DNA of 64,000 nt from JANXMY01 sp965246745 (GTDB taxonomy: Bacteria > Armatimonadota > Armatimonadia > Armatimonadales > Capsulimonadaceae): the NCBI GenBank assembly GCA_965246745.1, contig OZ251980.1:2542001-2606000 (forward strand), in the 5' to 3' direction. The stretch's first letter is position 1; each line of letters starts with the position of its first letter. Of the stretch, positions 30,425 through 39,673 are shown one piece after another. The notes beneath the pieces were generated by a model that made no database searches, had not been told where the DNA came from, and saw nothing but the letters and a program-made list of their open reading frames with translations. Both the position numbers and the translations under genes were made by a program.

Positions 30425-32662
30425 ATGCCGCTCGATCAGCCCACCGATGCCCTCGCCGACTTCTACCCGGCCGGCACCGTTCGCGCTCTGCTGGACACAG
30501 ATTTAGTTACCCCCGCCACCCGCGCCGTGCTGCAAGCCCGGCTTGATCCCGACGGGAGCGGCAGCGCCCCGCGCTTTTTCGCCGACGCCGACTTTTGGAC
30601 GCTGACGGCGGCGCTGGACCGGCTGCTGGCAAGTCCCGCCGCGCCGACCGCCCGCGACATGGCGCTGGCGATAGATGCCCGGCTGGCCGCCGGCAAAAGC
30701 GACGGCTGGCGCTACAGCGAAATGCCGCCGGACGGCGATGCGGCGCGTCTTGGGTTACAAGGCTTGAACCAAGCCGCGCTAAGTTTGTACCAAAACGACT
30801 TTGTCTCGCTGACCTCCGCCGAGCAGGACGCGGTTCTGTCCGCCGTGCAGGCGGGCGAGGCACCCGGCGAAATTTGGCGGACACTGCCCGGCCCGCACTA
30901 CTTTGAAGACCTGCTGGCCGAGGCGGTGGAATGCTTTTATTCGCACCCGCTGGCTCAGGAAGAAATCGGCTACGCCGGCCTGGCCGACGGGCGCGGCTGG
31001 GCGAAGATCAAAATGGGCGAGCGCGAAGCCTGGGAGCCGGCGGCGAACACCGCCAAGTATGAACTGCCGGTGGTCGGCGCGGCGCAGGAAGCGGCCGCCC
31101 CGAGCGTCCCCGTGAATATCAAGGCTTACCCGCTGACCGAGACCGTGGACGCCGTCGTGGTCGGCACCGGCGCGGGCGGAGCGCCCCTGCTCGCGCGGCT
31201 GGCGGCGGCGGGGCGCAGCGTGGTCGCGCTGGAAGCCGGCCGTTTTTGGGACCCGAAAACCGACTTTGCCACCGACGAGCGGGCGCAGGCGAAGCTGTTT
31301 TGGAACGACGAGCGGCTTTCGGCGGGCGGCAATCCGGTCGCGTTCGGCGCAAACAACTCCGGCATCGGGGTCGGCGGCTCGACTCTGCACTACACGGCGT
31401 ACACGCCCCGCGCCCATTCCGGCGATTTCACCCTGCGCTCGGATTTCGGCGTCGGCGTGGACTGGCCGTTCGGCTACGGAGCGCTGGCCCCCTATTACAC
31501 CGAGCTGGAGCAGTTTCTCGGCATTTCCGGGCCGTCGCCGTACCCGTGGGACGCTCACGACGCCCCGTATCCGCTGGCCCCGCTGCCGCTGAACGGGGCC
31601 GCGCAGCTTATGGAGTCGGCCTGCGCCGCCCTCGGCATCCGAACATCGCCTGCGCCGAACGCCGCCTTGTCCGCGCCGTATTTCCAGCCGGGGGCCGGGT
31701 GGCGGCAGGCTTGCACCAACCGGGGCTTCTGCCAGGCCGGCTGCACGGTCGGCGCGAAGGCCAGCATGGACGTGACATTTCTCCCCGTCGCGCTCCAAAA
31801 CGGCGCGGAGATACGCTCCGAGTGCTTTGTCACCCAAATCGAGACCGATAAAGCCGGAGCCGTCACGGGCGTAGTCTACACACAGGACGGACGGGAGCAC
31901 CGGCAGCCGTGCCGGAACGTCTTTTTGTGCGGCGGCGCGATTGAAACCCCGCGCCTGCTGCTGCTGAACAACTTAGCCAACCGCAGCGGGCAGGTCGGCA
32001 AAAACTTCATGGCGCACACGGCGATCCAGTTATGGGGCCAGTTTGCGGGCGACATCCGGCCCTCCAAAGGCATTCCCGGCGGCTTGATCTCCGAAGACAC
32101 GCACCGGCCGAAAGACGCCGACTTCGCCGGCGGCTACCTGCTGCAATCTATCGGCGTCATGCCCGTCACCTATGCGACTCAGCTTGCGCGGGCCGAAAAG
32201 CTGTGGGGCGAGCCGCTGCGGACCCATATGCGCGGCTACAACCATGTGGCGGGGATCAACATCTGCGGCGACTGTTTGCCGTATGAGCAGAACTTTCTGG
32301 AATTGTCCGAGGAAACCGATGCGCGGGGCCTGCCGAAGCCGCGCATCCACTTCACGGCGGGAGAAAACGAGAAGCGGATGACCGCGCACGGCGAAAAGCT
32401 CATGCGGGCGATCTGGGCGGAAGCCGGGGCGAAAAACGTCTGGGCGCTGGAGCGCTACGCCCACATCATCGGCACCTGCCGCCTCGGTGACGACCCGGCG
32501 TCGTCGGTCGTGGACGCCGGCTGCAAATCGCACGATGTGCCGGGCCTGTACATCGTGGACAACTCGGTTTTCCCGAGCGCGTTGTCCGTCAACCCCGCGC
32601 TGACTATCATGGCGCTCAGCCTGCGGGCGGCGGACAAATTTCTAGTCCAGCGCCAGCAGTAA
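30425..32662 (+). CDS. GMC oxidoreductase with fused gluconate-2-dehydrogenase subunit-3-like N-terminus
   Basis: 745 residues. Residues about 1-215 look like the small gamma subunit of membrane gluconate/sorbitol dehydrogenases ('FFADADFWTLTAALDRLLAS', 'GLNQAALSLYQNDFVSLTSA'). Residues from about 237 are a GMC flavoprotein: FAD motif 'AVVVGTGAGGAPLLARLAAA', 'GIGVGGSTLHYTAY', and the C-terminal 'GTCRLGDDPASSVVD' and 'SALSVNPALTIMALSL' with the active-site Asn. Normally these are separate subunits, so this is a fusion. No signal peptide and no cytochrome c subunit gene are seen. Its 3' end overlaps the convergent reductase by 21 bp. Confidence 0.9.
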   Translation: MPLDQPTDALADFYPAGTVRALLDTDLVTPATRAVLQARLDPDGSGSAPRFFADADFWTLTAALDRLLASPAAPTARDMALAIDARLAAGKSDGWRYSEMPPDGDAARLGLQGLNQAALSLYQNDFVSLTSAEQDAVLSAVQAGEAPGEIWRTLPGPHYFEDLLAEAVECFYSHPLAQEEIGYAGLADGRGWAKIKMGEREAWEPAANTAKYELPVVGAAQEAAAPSVPVNIKAYPLTETVDAVVVGTGAGGAPLLARLAAAGRSVVALEAGRFWDPKTDFATDERAQAKLFWNDERLSAGGNPVAFGANNSGIGVGGSTLHYTAYTPRAHSGDFTLRSDFGVGVDWPFGYGALAPYYTELEQFLGISGPSPYPWDAHDAPYPLAPLPLNGAAQLMESACAALGIRTSPAPNAALSAPYFQPGAGWRQACTNRGFCQAGCTVGAKASMDVTFLPVALQNGAEIRSECFVTQIETDKAGAVTGVVYTQDGREHRQPCRNVFLCGGAIETPRLLLLNNLANRSGQVGKNFMAHTAIQLWGQFAGDIRPSKGIPGGLISEDTHRPKDADFAGGYLLQSIGVMPVTYATQLARAEKLWGEPLRTHMRGYNHVAGINICGDCLPYEQNFLELSEETDARGLPKPRIHFTAGENEKRMTAHGEKLMRAIWAEAGAKNVWALERYAHIIGTCRLGDDPASSVVDAGCKSHDVPGLYIVDNSVFPSALSVNPALTIMALSLRAADKFLVQRQQ

Positions 32663-33877
32663 ATCCAAATCGAAGTCGGCGCTTTTGATTTCGTCTTTCA
32701 AGTCGTCCACATCGGGCCGGACACGCGGCAGCTTTCGCAGCGTGTCGTACAGCTCCGGCGGCGGGTTGACCGAAATCACCATCACGACCCGGTTGTTTTC
32801 GTCGAGATACAGCTCGTCGAAGCGGTTGGTGTCCGGGTCGCCGTGAAACAAGCCGCCTTTGCCGCCCTGCGGGTCGCCGAACAGCTCAAAGTGAATGTCC
32901 AGCGCATCCGAGAAAAAGTTCGGCACATGGTCGTAGGCGATGCGCTGCCCGGCCATGTTCGCCCCGGCGATCTCGCCGTGCCACCGGGCATTGTTCCAGT
33001 GCTCGACCCGCCACTGCTTGCCGAGCACCGGGTCCCGAAAGCCCGCCACATCCCCGGCGGCGTAGACATCGGGAACCGATGACCGCAAAAACTCGCTGAC
33101 CAAAACGCCGTTTTTCTCGTCCACATCTACCCCGGCCGCCCGCGCAAACTCCGAGTTGGGCGTGACCCCGACGCCAATCAGCACAAGGTCGCCGCTGATC
33201 TCCCGGCCCGATTTCGTTTTGACCCCCGACGGCGTGATTTCCGTGACTTCATCGCCTAGAATCACTTCGGCCCCGGCGGCTTCGAGCTTTTTTCGGAGAA
33301 ACGCGCCGTATTCGGGCGAAGCAAACTTGCTCCACAGATGGCCGGTCGGCTCGACTATTACCGCCTGTCCGCCTCGGGTCAGATAGCCCGCCGCCACTTC
33401 CACCCCGAGGTAGCCGCCGCCGACAAGAACAATTTTTTTGCCGAGAGAGGCGCTGAGCGCGTCGCTGTCTTCCCACGTCCGCAGGGTGCGGACATGGGGG
33501 CCGTCTGCGCCGGGAATGTCCAGAGTTTTCGGCGACGACCCCGTCGCAATCAGCAGCTTTTCGTAGGAAACCGTGCCGCCGTTTTCCAGCGTCACCACTT
33601 TTGTCTTGGTGTTCGCCCCGGTCGCTGTGGCGCTTGTCAGCAGCGTCACGCTGTTTTGGGCATACCACTCGGCCGGCTGAACCGGCAGAACGTCTTCGGC
33701 TCTCGCTTCCCCGCGCAGGTATCCTTTGGACAGCGGCGGGCGGTGATACGGGGGGTGCGGCTCGGAGCCGATGATCACGATCTCGCCTTTCAGGTCATAT
33801 TTGCGGATGGTTTCCGCCGCCGTCGCCGACGCGACGCCGCCGCCGACAAGAACGTAGCGGGCGGAATGCTGTGTCAT
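32642..33877 (-). CDS. FAD-dependent pyridine-nucleotide-disulphide-type reductase (ferredoxin reductase-like)
   Basis: 411 residues from ATG 33877, with GGAGG eight bases upstream. The FAD motif 'YVLVGGGVASATAAETIRKY', 'PYHRPPLSKGYL', the NAD motif 'IVLVGGGYLGVEVAAGYLTR' and 'PDVYAAGDVAGFRDP' place it with the BphA4/AIF-like reductases. The C-terminal domain (about 325-411) lacks redox cysteines. Such enzymes pass electrons from NADH to ferredoxin-type partners; no ferredoxin gene is adjacent. It converges on the GMC gene with a 21-bp tail overlap. Confidence 0.92.
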   Translation of the reverse strand: MTQHSARYVLVGGGVASATAAETIRKYDLKGEIVIIGSEPHPPYHRPPLSKGYLRGEARAEDVLPVQPAEWYAQNSVTLLTSATATGANTKTKVVTLENGGTVSYEKLLIATGSSPKTLDIPGADGPHVRTLRTWEDSDALSASLGKKIVLVGGGYLGVEVAAGYLTRGGQAVIVEPTGHLWSKFASPEYGAFLRKKLEAAGAEVILGDEVTEITPSGVKTKSGREISGDLVLIGVGVTPNSEFARAAGVDVDEKNGVLVSEFLRSSVPDVYAAGDVAGFRDPVLGKQWRVEHWNNARWHGEIAGANMAGQRIAYDHVPNFFSDALDIHFELFGDPQGGKGGLFHGDPDTNRFDELYLDENNRVVMVISVNPPPELYDTLRKLPRVRPDVDDLKDEIKSADFDLDLLLALD

Positions 33878-33941
33878 AAAAAACCTCCGGGAAGCAGGCG
33901 GGTAGATGCAGCGAGTTTACCCGCGCCGGGGGCAGGGTCAA

Positions 33942-36134
33942 TCACCAGCGCACTTCCAAATCGCTGCCGCCGGGCACGGCGTATTCGCGGACATCGTCCT
34001 GGGTTTCCCGCGCTTCCAATTCTTTGCCGCCGCAGCGCAGCGAAACAGTCGGCGGCAGGCCATCATCGCCCAGCGCAATCAGCTTGAGGCGGCAGGAAAA
34101 CTGCGAAACGCCGTGAACGCGTGCCTCAGCGCAGCCGGGGGCGGTCGCCGTGATCGTCAGCGGGTAATCGCAGGCGATTTGCAGCGGAGCGCCGGGCGGA
34201 GTCTGAAACGAGCGCACGGCAAGCGCGAACGCCGCCCCGGCCCCGTAGATTTCCTGGCCGACCTGCCCGGCGGGGTCGCCGGCCGGGTACAAATCTTCCA
34301 TCGGGACCGCCAAGTTTCGGTCCAAGCGCCCGTTGCGGATGTCGGTCGCCAGCGCGTCTTCGGGCAGCTCGCCGGGATAATAAAACCAGGCCCGGTTCAA
34401 GAGGTGCCGGCAGTATTCGGTAATCAGCAGCCGGGCCGACGCGGGCAGGGCGTCGCCGGCATGAGCGAATATCTGGTGGAACGCCGCAAACGATTCAAAC
34501 GCCTCAAAGATCGCTGTGTACTCGGCATCGTGGAGGCAGAGAACGCCGCCGAACGCCGGGAAAAACTTCGCCGTGCCGAGCGTGCAGTCGTAAAACGTGG
34601 TGTGCTGGAAAAACGATGCCAGCAGCAGCAGGCTTTGGTCCCGGAAAAAGTCGTCGCCGGTCGCCGACCAGACCCGCAAAGCCGCCGCCGCGCCGATGGC
34701 GGTGATGTTGAACTGGTAGCCGACCGCGAACCGATACCCGGTCAGCGCCCGCAGCGCGGCCTGGGCTTCTTCCAAGTACCGCGTGTCGGCGGTCAAGTCC
34801 CAGGCTTCAATCATCACGGCGGCATAAATCCCGCCGACATCCGACTGCCCCGGCTCGCCGTCTTTGCGAACGTCGGTGAGCACTTCCAGCGTTTCCAGGT
34901 TAAACTTGACGGGCCAGCGGTACCCGAAGTGCTGCCCGGCTTTGATGGCATAGTCCAGCGAGCCGAGCAGCAGGCGGCGGGCTTCGTCGTCGCCGCGCTT
35001 GGCGAGCCGGGCCAAGTCCAGCAGGGGATGATATAAATACCACGAATCGGACTCGGCGCGGTCTTTGTCTTCGGGCGCATCGGGCAGGTAGCGCCGCATC
35101 AAGCCGAGTTCGGCGTCGAAAAACGCCGGGACGCCGGCCCGGAGCGCGTCGGCAAACGGCATCGGCCGGCCCAGCCACTCGCCGTACTCGGCAATCGGCA
35201 GGGTCAGGGCGAGCTGAACCATGCTGTCCGGCTCTTCGGCTCCGAGGTACGGCCGGGCATAGGTCAGGCCGTGGTTTTGCACGGTGCAGCCGTCGCCGTG
35301 TTGCAGGTCCGCCAGCGTGTCGGCGGCCCGCGCGGGCCAGTCGCGCCACTCGGTGTCCGGCTGCGGCAGATGGGGATACACCGCCGCCAGGCTGTCCAAA
35401 TACAGCCGGGCGGCGTCGCGCTCGTTTTGCGGAATTTGCGGGCTGACCAGGGCAAACGCGTCGGCGAGGACCACCGGCTGCCCGGCGGGCAGGACGGCCT
35501 CCGACGCCGGAAGCTGAAAGCCGAGCTGCGGCCACTGCCCGCCGACCAGGCCCAGGGGCTTGGTGCCGAGCGCCTCAAACAGCGGGTTCAGCGCGGAAAA
35601 GTTGTGCAGGTAAAAGACCGACCCGAACGCCGGCTCGGCCAGCGTGAACAGCAGCGCCGCCGCGCCCGCCGACGGCTGCCCGGCATGGGCCGTGCCGCGC
35701 GTTCCGAGCGGGCTGCCGCTGCCGTTTATCGGATACACATCGGGCGGCAGGTAGGGCAGGGTCAAATCCGCCGCCGGGGTCAGCGTCGCCGCCCAGTGCA
35801 GCAGACCGCTGTCCAAAATCTCCACCCGGACTTCATACCGGCCCGTCGGCGCGGTCAGCGCGACCTGCACGGCGTTTTCTTCGGCCTTCCTGTCCCCAAT
35901 GGCAAGGCTGCCGCCGGGGGCATAGGCCAGCCGAAACGCCGTCCCGCCCTGCTCGCTATTGCTTTGCTCGCGCACGGTCAGCCAGAGCGAGTCGCGCCCG
36001 AGCCGCACGTCCGCCGTGTATTCCGGCAGCCGGGCCGACCACAGCGGCGCATGGGCCGACAGTTCCGCCGCCACCGCCGCCGTCCACGGGTCAATTCCCG
36101 CGATTTTGTCCGATTCAATTCGTTCTTCGTGCAT
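33942..36134 (-). CDS. Large hypothetical protein with probable (alpha/alpha)6 glycosidase-like fold
   Basis: 730 residues from ATG 36134; an upstream frame extension to 36209 is less likely. The N-terminal 270 residues are beta-rich ('YEVRVEILDSGLLHWAATL'). The middle (about 290-590) is a series of helical hairpins ('LARLAKRGDDEARRLLLGSL', 'VMIEAWDLTADTRYLEEAQA') like six-hairpin glycosidases, and the C-terminus is again beta-rich. No signal peptide is seen. I do not recognise the family or catalytic acids, so enzyme activity is a suggestion only. It is transcribed alone. Confidence 0.8.
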   Translation of the reverse strand: MHEERIESDKIAGIDPWTAAVAAELSAHAPLWSARLPEYTADVRLGRDSLWLTVREQSNSEQGGTAFRLAYAPGGSLAIGDRKAEENAVQVALTAPTGRYEVRVEILDSGLLHWAATLTPAADLTLPYLPPDVYPINGSGSPLGTRGTAHAGQPSAGAAALLFTLAEPAFGSVFYLHNFSALNPLFEALGTKPLGLVGGQWPQLGFQLPASEAVLPAGQPVVLADAFALVSPQIPQNERDAARLYLDSLAAVYPHLPQPDTEWRDWPARAADTLADLQHGDGCTVQNHGLTYARPYLGAEEPDSMVQLALTLPIAEYGEWLGRPMPFADALRAGVPAFFDAELGLMRRYLPDAPEDKDRAESDSWYLYHPLLDLARLAKRGDDEARRLLLGSLDYAIKAGQHFGYRWPVKFNLETLEVLTDVRKDGEPGQSDVGGIYAAVMIEAWDLTADTRYLEEAQAALRALTGYRFAVGYQFNITAIGAAAALRVWSATGDDFFRDQSLLLLASFFQHTTFYDCTLGTAKFFPAFGGVLCLHDAEYTAIFEAFESFAAFHQIFAHAGDALPASARLLITEYCRHLLNRAWFYYPGELPEDALATDIRNGRLDRNLAVPMEDLYPAGDPAGQVGQEIYGAGAAFALAVRSFQTPPGAPLQIACDYPLTITATAPGCAEARVHGVSQFSCRLKLIALGDDGLPPTVSLRCGGKELEARETQDDVREYAVPGGSDLEVRW

Positions 36135-36239
36135 TGTGTCTTCTTTTCTTGCAGAAACGTGCTGGCCTAGTTTTCCCAAAAAGCCGCCGGGGTATACCGA
36201 TTTCGGCAAAAAAATCCTTCACCAACGAAAGACACACTC

Positions 36240-36983
36240 ATGCGTAAAGAAGTAGTCCCGACACGCCTGCAAGGCAAAGCCGTGGTCGTCACCGGCGGCA
36301 CGACCGGAATTGGCCGCGCCACCGCCGAGCTTTTGGCCGCGCACGGCGCACATGTTCTGATCTTAGGGCGGCACGAGGCCGAGCTGAGCGAAGCGCTGGC
36401 CGACATGCCTTCGGAGGGCAAAGTTTATGGAATTGTCGCCGATACGACCAAAGCCGAAGACCTGACGCGTATTTTCGCCGAAGCCGACGCGAAGCTCGGC
36501 GGGGTGGACATTCTCATCAACAATGCCGCCGAGGCCGCCGGCAGCATTCTGGACAGCGAGTACGACGAATGGCAGTATGTGGTGCAGGCCAACATTCTGG
36601 GCTACATGGGCTGTGCCCGGCAGGCGATTGACCGGATGAAGCCTCGAGGCAGCGGGCATATCGTCAACATCGGCTCGCTCAGCGCCAAGCTCCGCAATGA
36701 AGGCGCGGACGTGTATGTCGCCACCAAGTCGGCGATTGAAGGTTTTTCCGAGTCGCTCAGGAAGCAGGTCAACGAAATGGGCATCAAAGTGTCTTTGGTG
36801 GAGCCGGGCAAAGTCGGCGCGGATTTTCCCAATTCCACGCCGGAAGAGCAGCCCGGCGAGATCGCCGAAGGCAAAATGCTGATGGCGGAAGACATTGCCG
36901 CCGCCGTGCATTTCTGCCTGATTCAGCCGGACCGCAGCGATGTGATTCTGCTGCAAATCCGGCCCCACGCGCAGAGCATCTGA
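36240..36983 (+). CDS. Short-chain dehydrogenase/reductase
   Basis: 247 residues. 'GKAVVVTGGTTGIGRATAEL', 'VDILINNAAEAAGS', the catalytic Ser in 'VNIGSLSAKLRN' and 'YVATKSAIEGFSESL' form a complete classical SDR. The N-terminus is a few residues longer than usual. It is divergent from the glycosidase-fold gene across a 105-bp gap. Confidence 0.92.
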   Translation: MRKEVVPTRLQGKAVVVTGGTTGIGRATAELLAAHGAHVLILGRHEAELSEALADMPSEGKVYGIVADTTKAEDLTRIFAEADAKLGGVDILINNAAEAAGSILDSEYDEWQYVVQANILGYMGCARQAIDRMKPRGSGHIVNIGSLSAKLRNEGADVYVATKSAIEGFSESLRKQVNEMGIKVSLVEPGKVGADFPNSTPEEQPGEIAEGKMLMAEDIAAAVHFCLIQPDRSDVILLQIRPHAQSI

Positions 36984-37028
36984 CCAAGAGTTTAAAACTT
37001 GGCATGGATTATGCAGGGGGAACGCTTT

Positions 37029-38294
37029 ATGACTGCTTCCCCCCGCCCTGCTCCCTCCGCCCCGCCGAAAACGATTTTATACTTGGACCACACCGCAAAG
37101 CTCGGCGGCGGCGAGATCGCCCTGCTGAACTTGATCATGGCGCTTGACCCGGCCCGGTTCCGTCCGCTGGTGCTGCTGGCGGAAGACGGGCCGCTGGCCC
37201 GGAAGCTGCGGGCGGCGCAGATCGAGACCGTGATCCTGCCGCTTGATGCCGCCGTGCGCGAGACCCGCAAAGACACGCTCGGGGTCGGCTCGCTGCTGAA
37301 GCTGCGGCAGGCGCGAATTCTGCTGAGTTACAGCCGCCAGGTAGCCCAGTTTGCACAGTCGCGCGGGGCGAACTTGATCCACACCAACTCGCTCAAATCC
37401 GACATTTACGGCGGGGTCGCCGGGCGGCTGGCCGGTGTTCCCGTGCTGTGGCATGTGCGGGACGCCATCAACCGCGATTACCTGCCGGGGCCGGTGGCGG
37501 CGGGCTTTCGCCTGCTGTCGCGGGTGCTGCCGCAGGTGGTGGTCGCCAATTCTCGCAGCACCCTGCGCCAGCTTTGGCCGAAGCGGCCCCGGTCCGGCGC
37601 GGTGGTCTACAGCGGCGTCCCGACCGAAGTGGTGCATGACGGCTATGTGGAAGAAAGCGTCGTGCCGTCCGCGCCCGGCGAGCCGGGCGCGTGGGACCAT
37701 CCGCCGGTGGCCGCGCTGATCGGGCGGATCGCCGAGTGGAAAGGGCAGCATGTGTTTCTGCGGGCGGCGGCGGCGGCCCGGCAGCGCTTTCCCGACGCCC
37801 GCTACTGGATCATCGGCGCTCCGCTGTTCGGCGAGCACGAGTACGAAAAATCGCTGCACGCGCTGTGTGAGCAGCTTGGTTTGAACGACCGGGTGGAGTT
37901 TCTCGGCTTTCGGGACGATGTGGCGGCGCTGATGCCGCAGATTGACATCGTCGTGCATGCGTCTACCCTCGGCGAGCCGTTCGGCCAGGTCGTCATTGAA
38001 GGCATGGCGGCAGGCAAGCCGCTGATTGCGACCGACGGCGGGGCGCTGCCGGAGATTGTGGTGCCCGGCGAAACCGGGTATCTGGTCGCGATGGGCAGCG
38101 CCGATGAGATGGCGGCGGCGCTGGAGCGCCTGCTGGCCGCGCCGAGCCTCGCGCGGGCGATGGGCCGCGCCGGCCGGGGCCGGGTAGAGCGCATGTTTAC
38201 GATCCGCCATTCCGCCCGCAAAATGGAGTCGGTGTACGATGCCCTGTTCGAGCGCCGCCGCCAGGACGCCGCCGAGCCGTTCGGCCCGGAGTAG
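37029..38294 (+). CDS. Glycosyltransferase family 4
   Basis: 421 residues from ATG 37029, chosen for the 'cagggggaacgcttt' leader; TTG 36999 and ATG 37011 are in-frame alternatives. GT-B fold: the N-terminal 'LGGGEIALLNLIMAL' acceptor domain and the C-terminal donor domain with 'ALIGRIAEWKGQHVFLRAAA', 'VHASTLGEPFGQVVIEGMAA' and 'GKPLIATDGGALPEIV' (the EX7E-type site). It probably transfers a sugar to a surface polysaccharide or lipid; no other polysaccharide genes flank it. Confidence 0.92.
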   Translation: MTASPRPAPSAPPKTILYLDHTAKLGGGEIALLNLIMALDPARFRPLVLLAEDGPLARKLRAAQIETVILPLDAAVRETRKDTLGVGSLLKLRQARILLSYSRQVAQFAQSRGANLIHTNSLKSDIYGGVAGRLAGVPVLWHVRDAINRDYLPGPVAAGFRLLSRVLPQVVVANSRSTLRQLWPKRPRSGAVVYSGVPTEVVHDGYVEESVVPSAPGEPGAWDHPPVAALIGRIAEWKGQHVFLRAAAAARQRFPDARYWIIGAPLFGEHEYEKSLHALCEQLGLNDRVEFLGFRDDVAALMPQIDIVVHASTLGEPFGQVVIEGMAAGKPLIATDGGALPEIVVPGETGYLVAMGSADEMAAALERLLAAPSLARAMGRAGRGRVERMFTIRHSARKMESVYDALFERRRQDAAEPFGPE

Positions 38295-38340
38295 GCGCAG
38301 CCCGCCGCCGGCGCGGTAGATTTTCCGGGCCGCCGCAAGG

Positions 38341-38346
38341 TATAGT
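38341..38346 (+). promoter_or_regulatory. -10 box immediately upstream of ATG 38353
   Basis: TATAGT ends six bases before the ATG with no SD sequence between, so transcription would start at or next to the start codon (leaderless). Confidence 0.45.
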
Positions 38347-38352
38347 AGCGCC

Positions 38353-39267
38353 ATGAAAACGGCGGTCAGTGTCAGCTTGGGGTCGCCCGCCGGCGATTTT
38401 GTCCGCGAAATCACGCTGGCCGGGCAGGCGGTCCGGCTGACCCGCGAAGGCATGGACGGCGACATGAGCCGGGCGCGGCGGCGGCTGGAAGCGCTGGACG
38501 GCACGGTGGACGCGCTCGGCCTCGGCGGGATTGACCTTTCGCTGTCGGTGGGCGGCGAGCGGTTTTTGGTCGGCGACGGCGTGCGGCTGGCCGATGCCGT
38601 CACGCAGACCCCGGTGGTGGACGGCAGCGGGCTGAAAAACACGCTGGAGCGGCGGGTCGTGCGTGAATTAGCGGCGGCAGGCCATCTTACGCCGCAGTCT
38701 CCCGTGCTGATGGTCAGCGCCCTGGACCGCTTCGGCATGGCCGAGGCATTTACAGAACTCGGCTGCCCGTGCGTGTTCGGCGATTTGATCTTCAACATCG
38801 GCCTGGATTTTCCCCTCACGACGCTTCCCGAGATACACGACCTGGCAAAAAAGTATCGCTCGCGCCTCCTGACGACCCCGTTTCATCAGCTTTACCCGAC
38901 CGGCGCGGCGCAGGACCGCGCCGAAGCCGACCCGCGCTATGCCAAGTATTACGACGCGGCGGAGGTGATCGCCGGCGACGGCCATTTGATTTTGCGCCAC
39001 CTGCCGCCGTCGCTGCCGCCCGGCAAAGGGGTCGTCACCAACACGACCCGCCCTAAATCGCTGGCCCGCCTGGCCGCCGCCGGAATTGAATGGCTGGCGA
39101 CGACGACTCCTGAAATGGACGGGCTTTCCGGCGGCACCAATTTGATGGAAGCGGCTTTAGTCGCCGTTATCGGCCTGCCGCCGGCCGAGATCACGCCTGC
39201 CGTGTACGAGGCGTGGATTGAAAAGCTCGGCTGGCACGGGTCGTTTCAGCGGCTAGAGCCACGATAG
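38353..39267 (+). CDS. Conserved protein often labelled quinate 5-dehydrogenase-like
   Basis: 304 residues. 'VSVSLGSPAGDFVREITLAG', 'LDGTVDALGLGGIDLSLSVG' and 'VLMVSALDRFGMAEAFTELG' belong to a family that automatic pipelines call quinate 5-dehydrogenase in Deinococcus-like genomes (from memory). I see no convincing classical SDR or shikimate-dehydrogenase active site, so the name should be treated with caution. 'GGTNLMEAALVAVIGLPPAE' is a well-formed C-terminal motif. The predicted transcript is leaderless. Confidence 0.7.
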   Translation: MKTAVSVSLGSPAGDFVREITLAGQAVRLTREGMDGDMSRARRRLEALDGTVDALGLGGIDLSLSVGGERFLVGDGVRLADAVTQTPVVDGSGLKNTLERRVVRELAAAGHLTPQSPVLMVSALDRFGMAEAFTELGCPCVFGDLIFNIGLDFPLTTLPEIHDLAKKYRSRLLTTPFHQLYPTGAAQDRAEADPRYAKYYDAAEVIAGDGHLILRHLPPSLPPGKGVVTNTTRPKSLARLAAAGIEWLATTTPEMDGLSGGTNLMEAALVAVIGLPPAEITPAVYEAWIEKLGWHGSFQRLEPR

Positions 39268-39321
39268 GAACCGGCACTGGCCTCGCCGGTTTCCAAAATG
39301 CCGACAAGGAGCATCTTTCAC

Positions 39322-39672
39322 ATGGCAACCGCCGAAGAATTGACCGACAGCCTGCGCTCGTTCGCCGAAAGCTGCAACGAAAACGCGAAGCTGATGGCGA
39401 TGATCAAAGACTGGAACCGGGTCATGCACATCCGCGCGACCGACCTGGGGGCCGAGGCCGGACTGACGACATCCAGCGGCGTCGTCACGGCCCTGCCGGG
39501 CGCTCCGCCGTCGCCCAATTTGGTTCTGGAAGCGGACAGCGAGATTTTAACCTCCATCTTTTACGGCGAGCTGTCGCCGAACGACCCGTACAACGCCGGG
39601 ACGCTGCGAATACAGGGACCCGAAGAAGACATCGTGCGGCTCGACTTTGTGATCGCGATGCTGTGGGAATAA
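39322..39672 (+). CDS. SCP-2 sterol-carrier-like protein
   Basis: 116 residues from ATG 39322, with AAGGAG about 12 bases upstream. The pattern 'VLEADSEILTSIFYGELSPN' and 'AGTLRIQGPEEDIVRLDFVI' fits the SCP2 domain (strand, 'D.e.l..i..G...p...f..g.l.i.G'). These small proteins bind acyl chains or serve as accessory domains. One base separates it from the permease gene downstream. Confidence 0.7.
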   Translation: MATAEELTDSLRSFAESCNENAKLMAMIKDWNRVMHIRATDLGAEAGLTTSSGVVTALPGAPPSPNLVLEADSEILTSIFYGELSPNDPYNAGTLRIQGPEEDIVRLDFVIAMLWE

Positions 39673-39673
39673 T

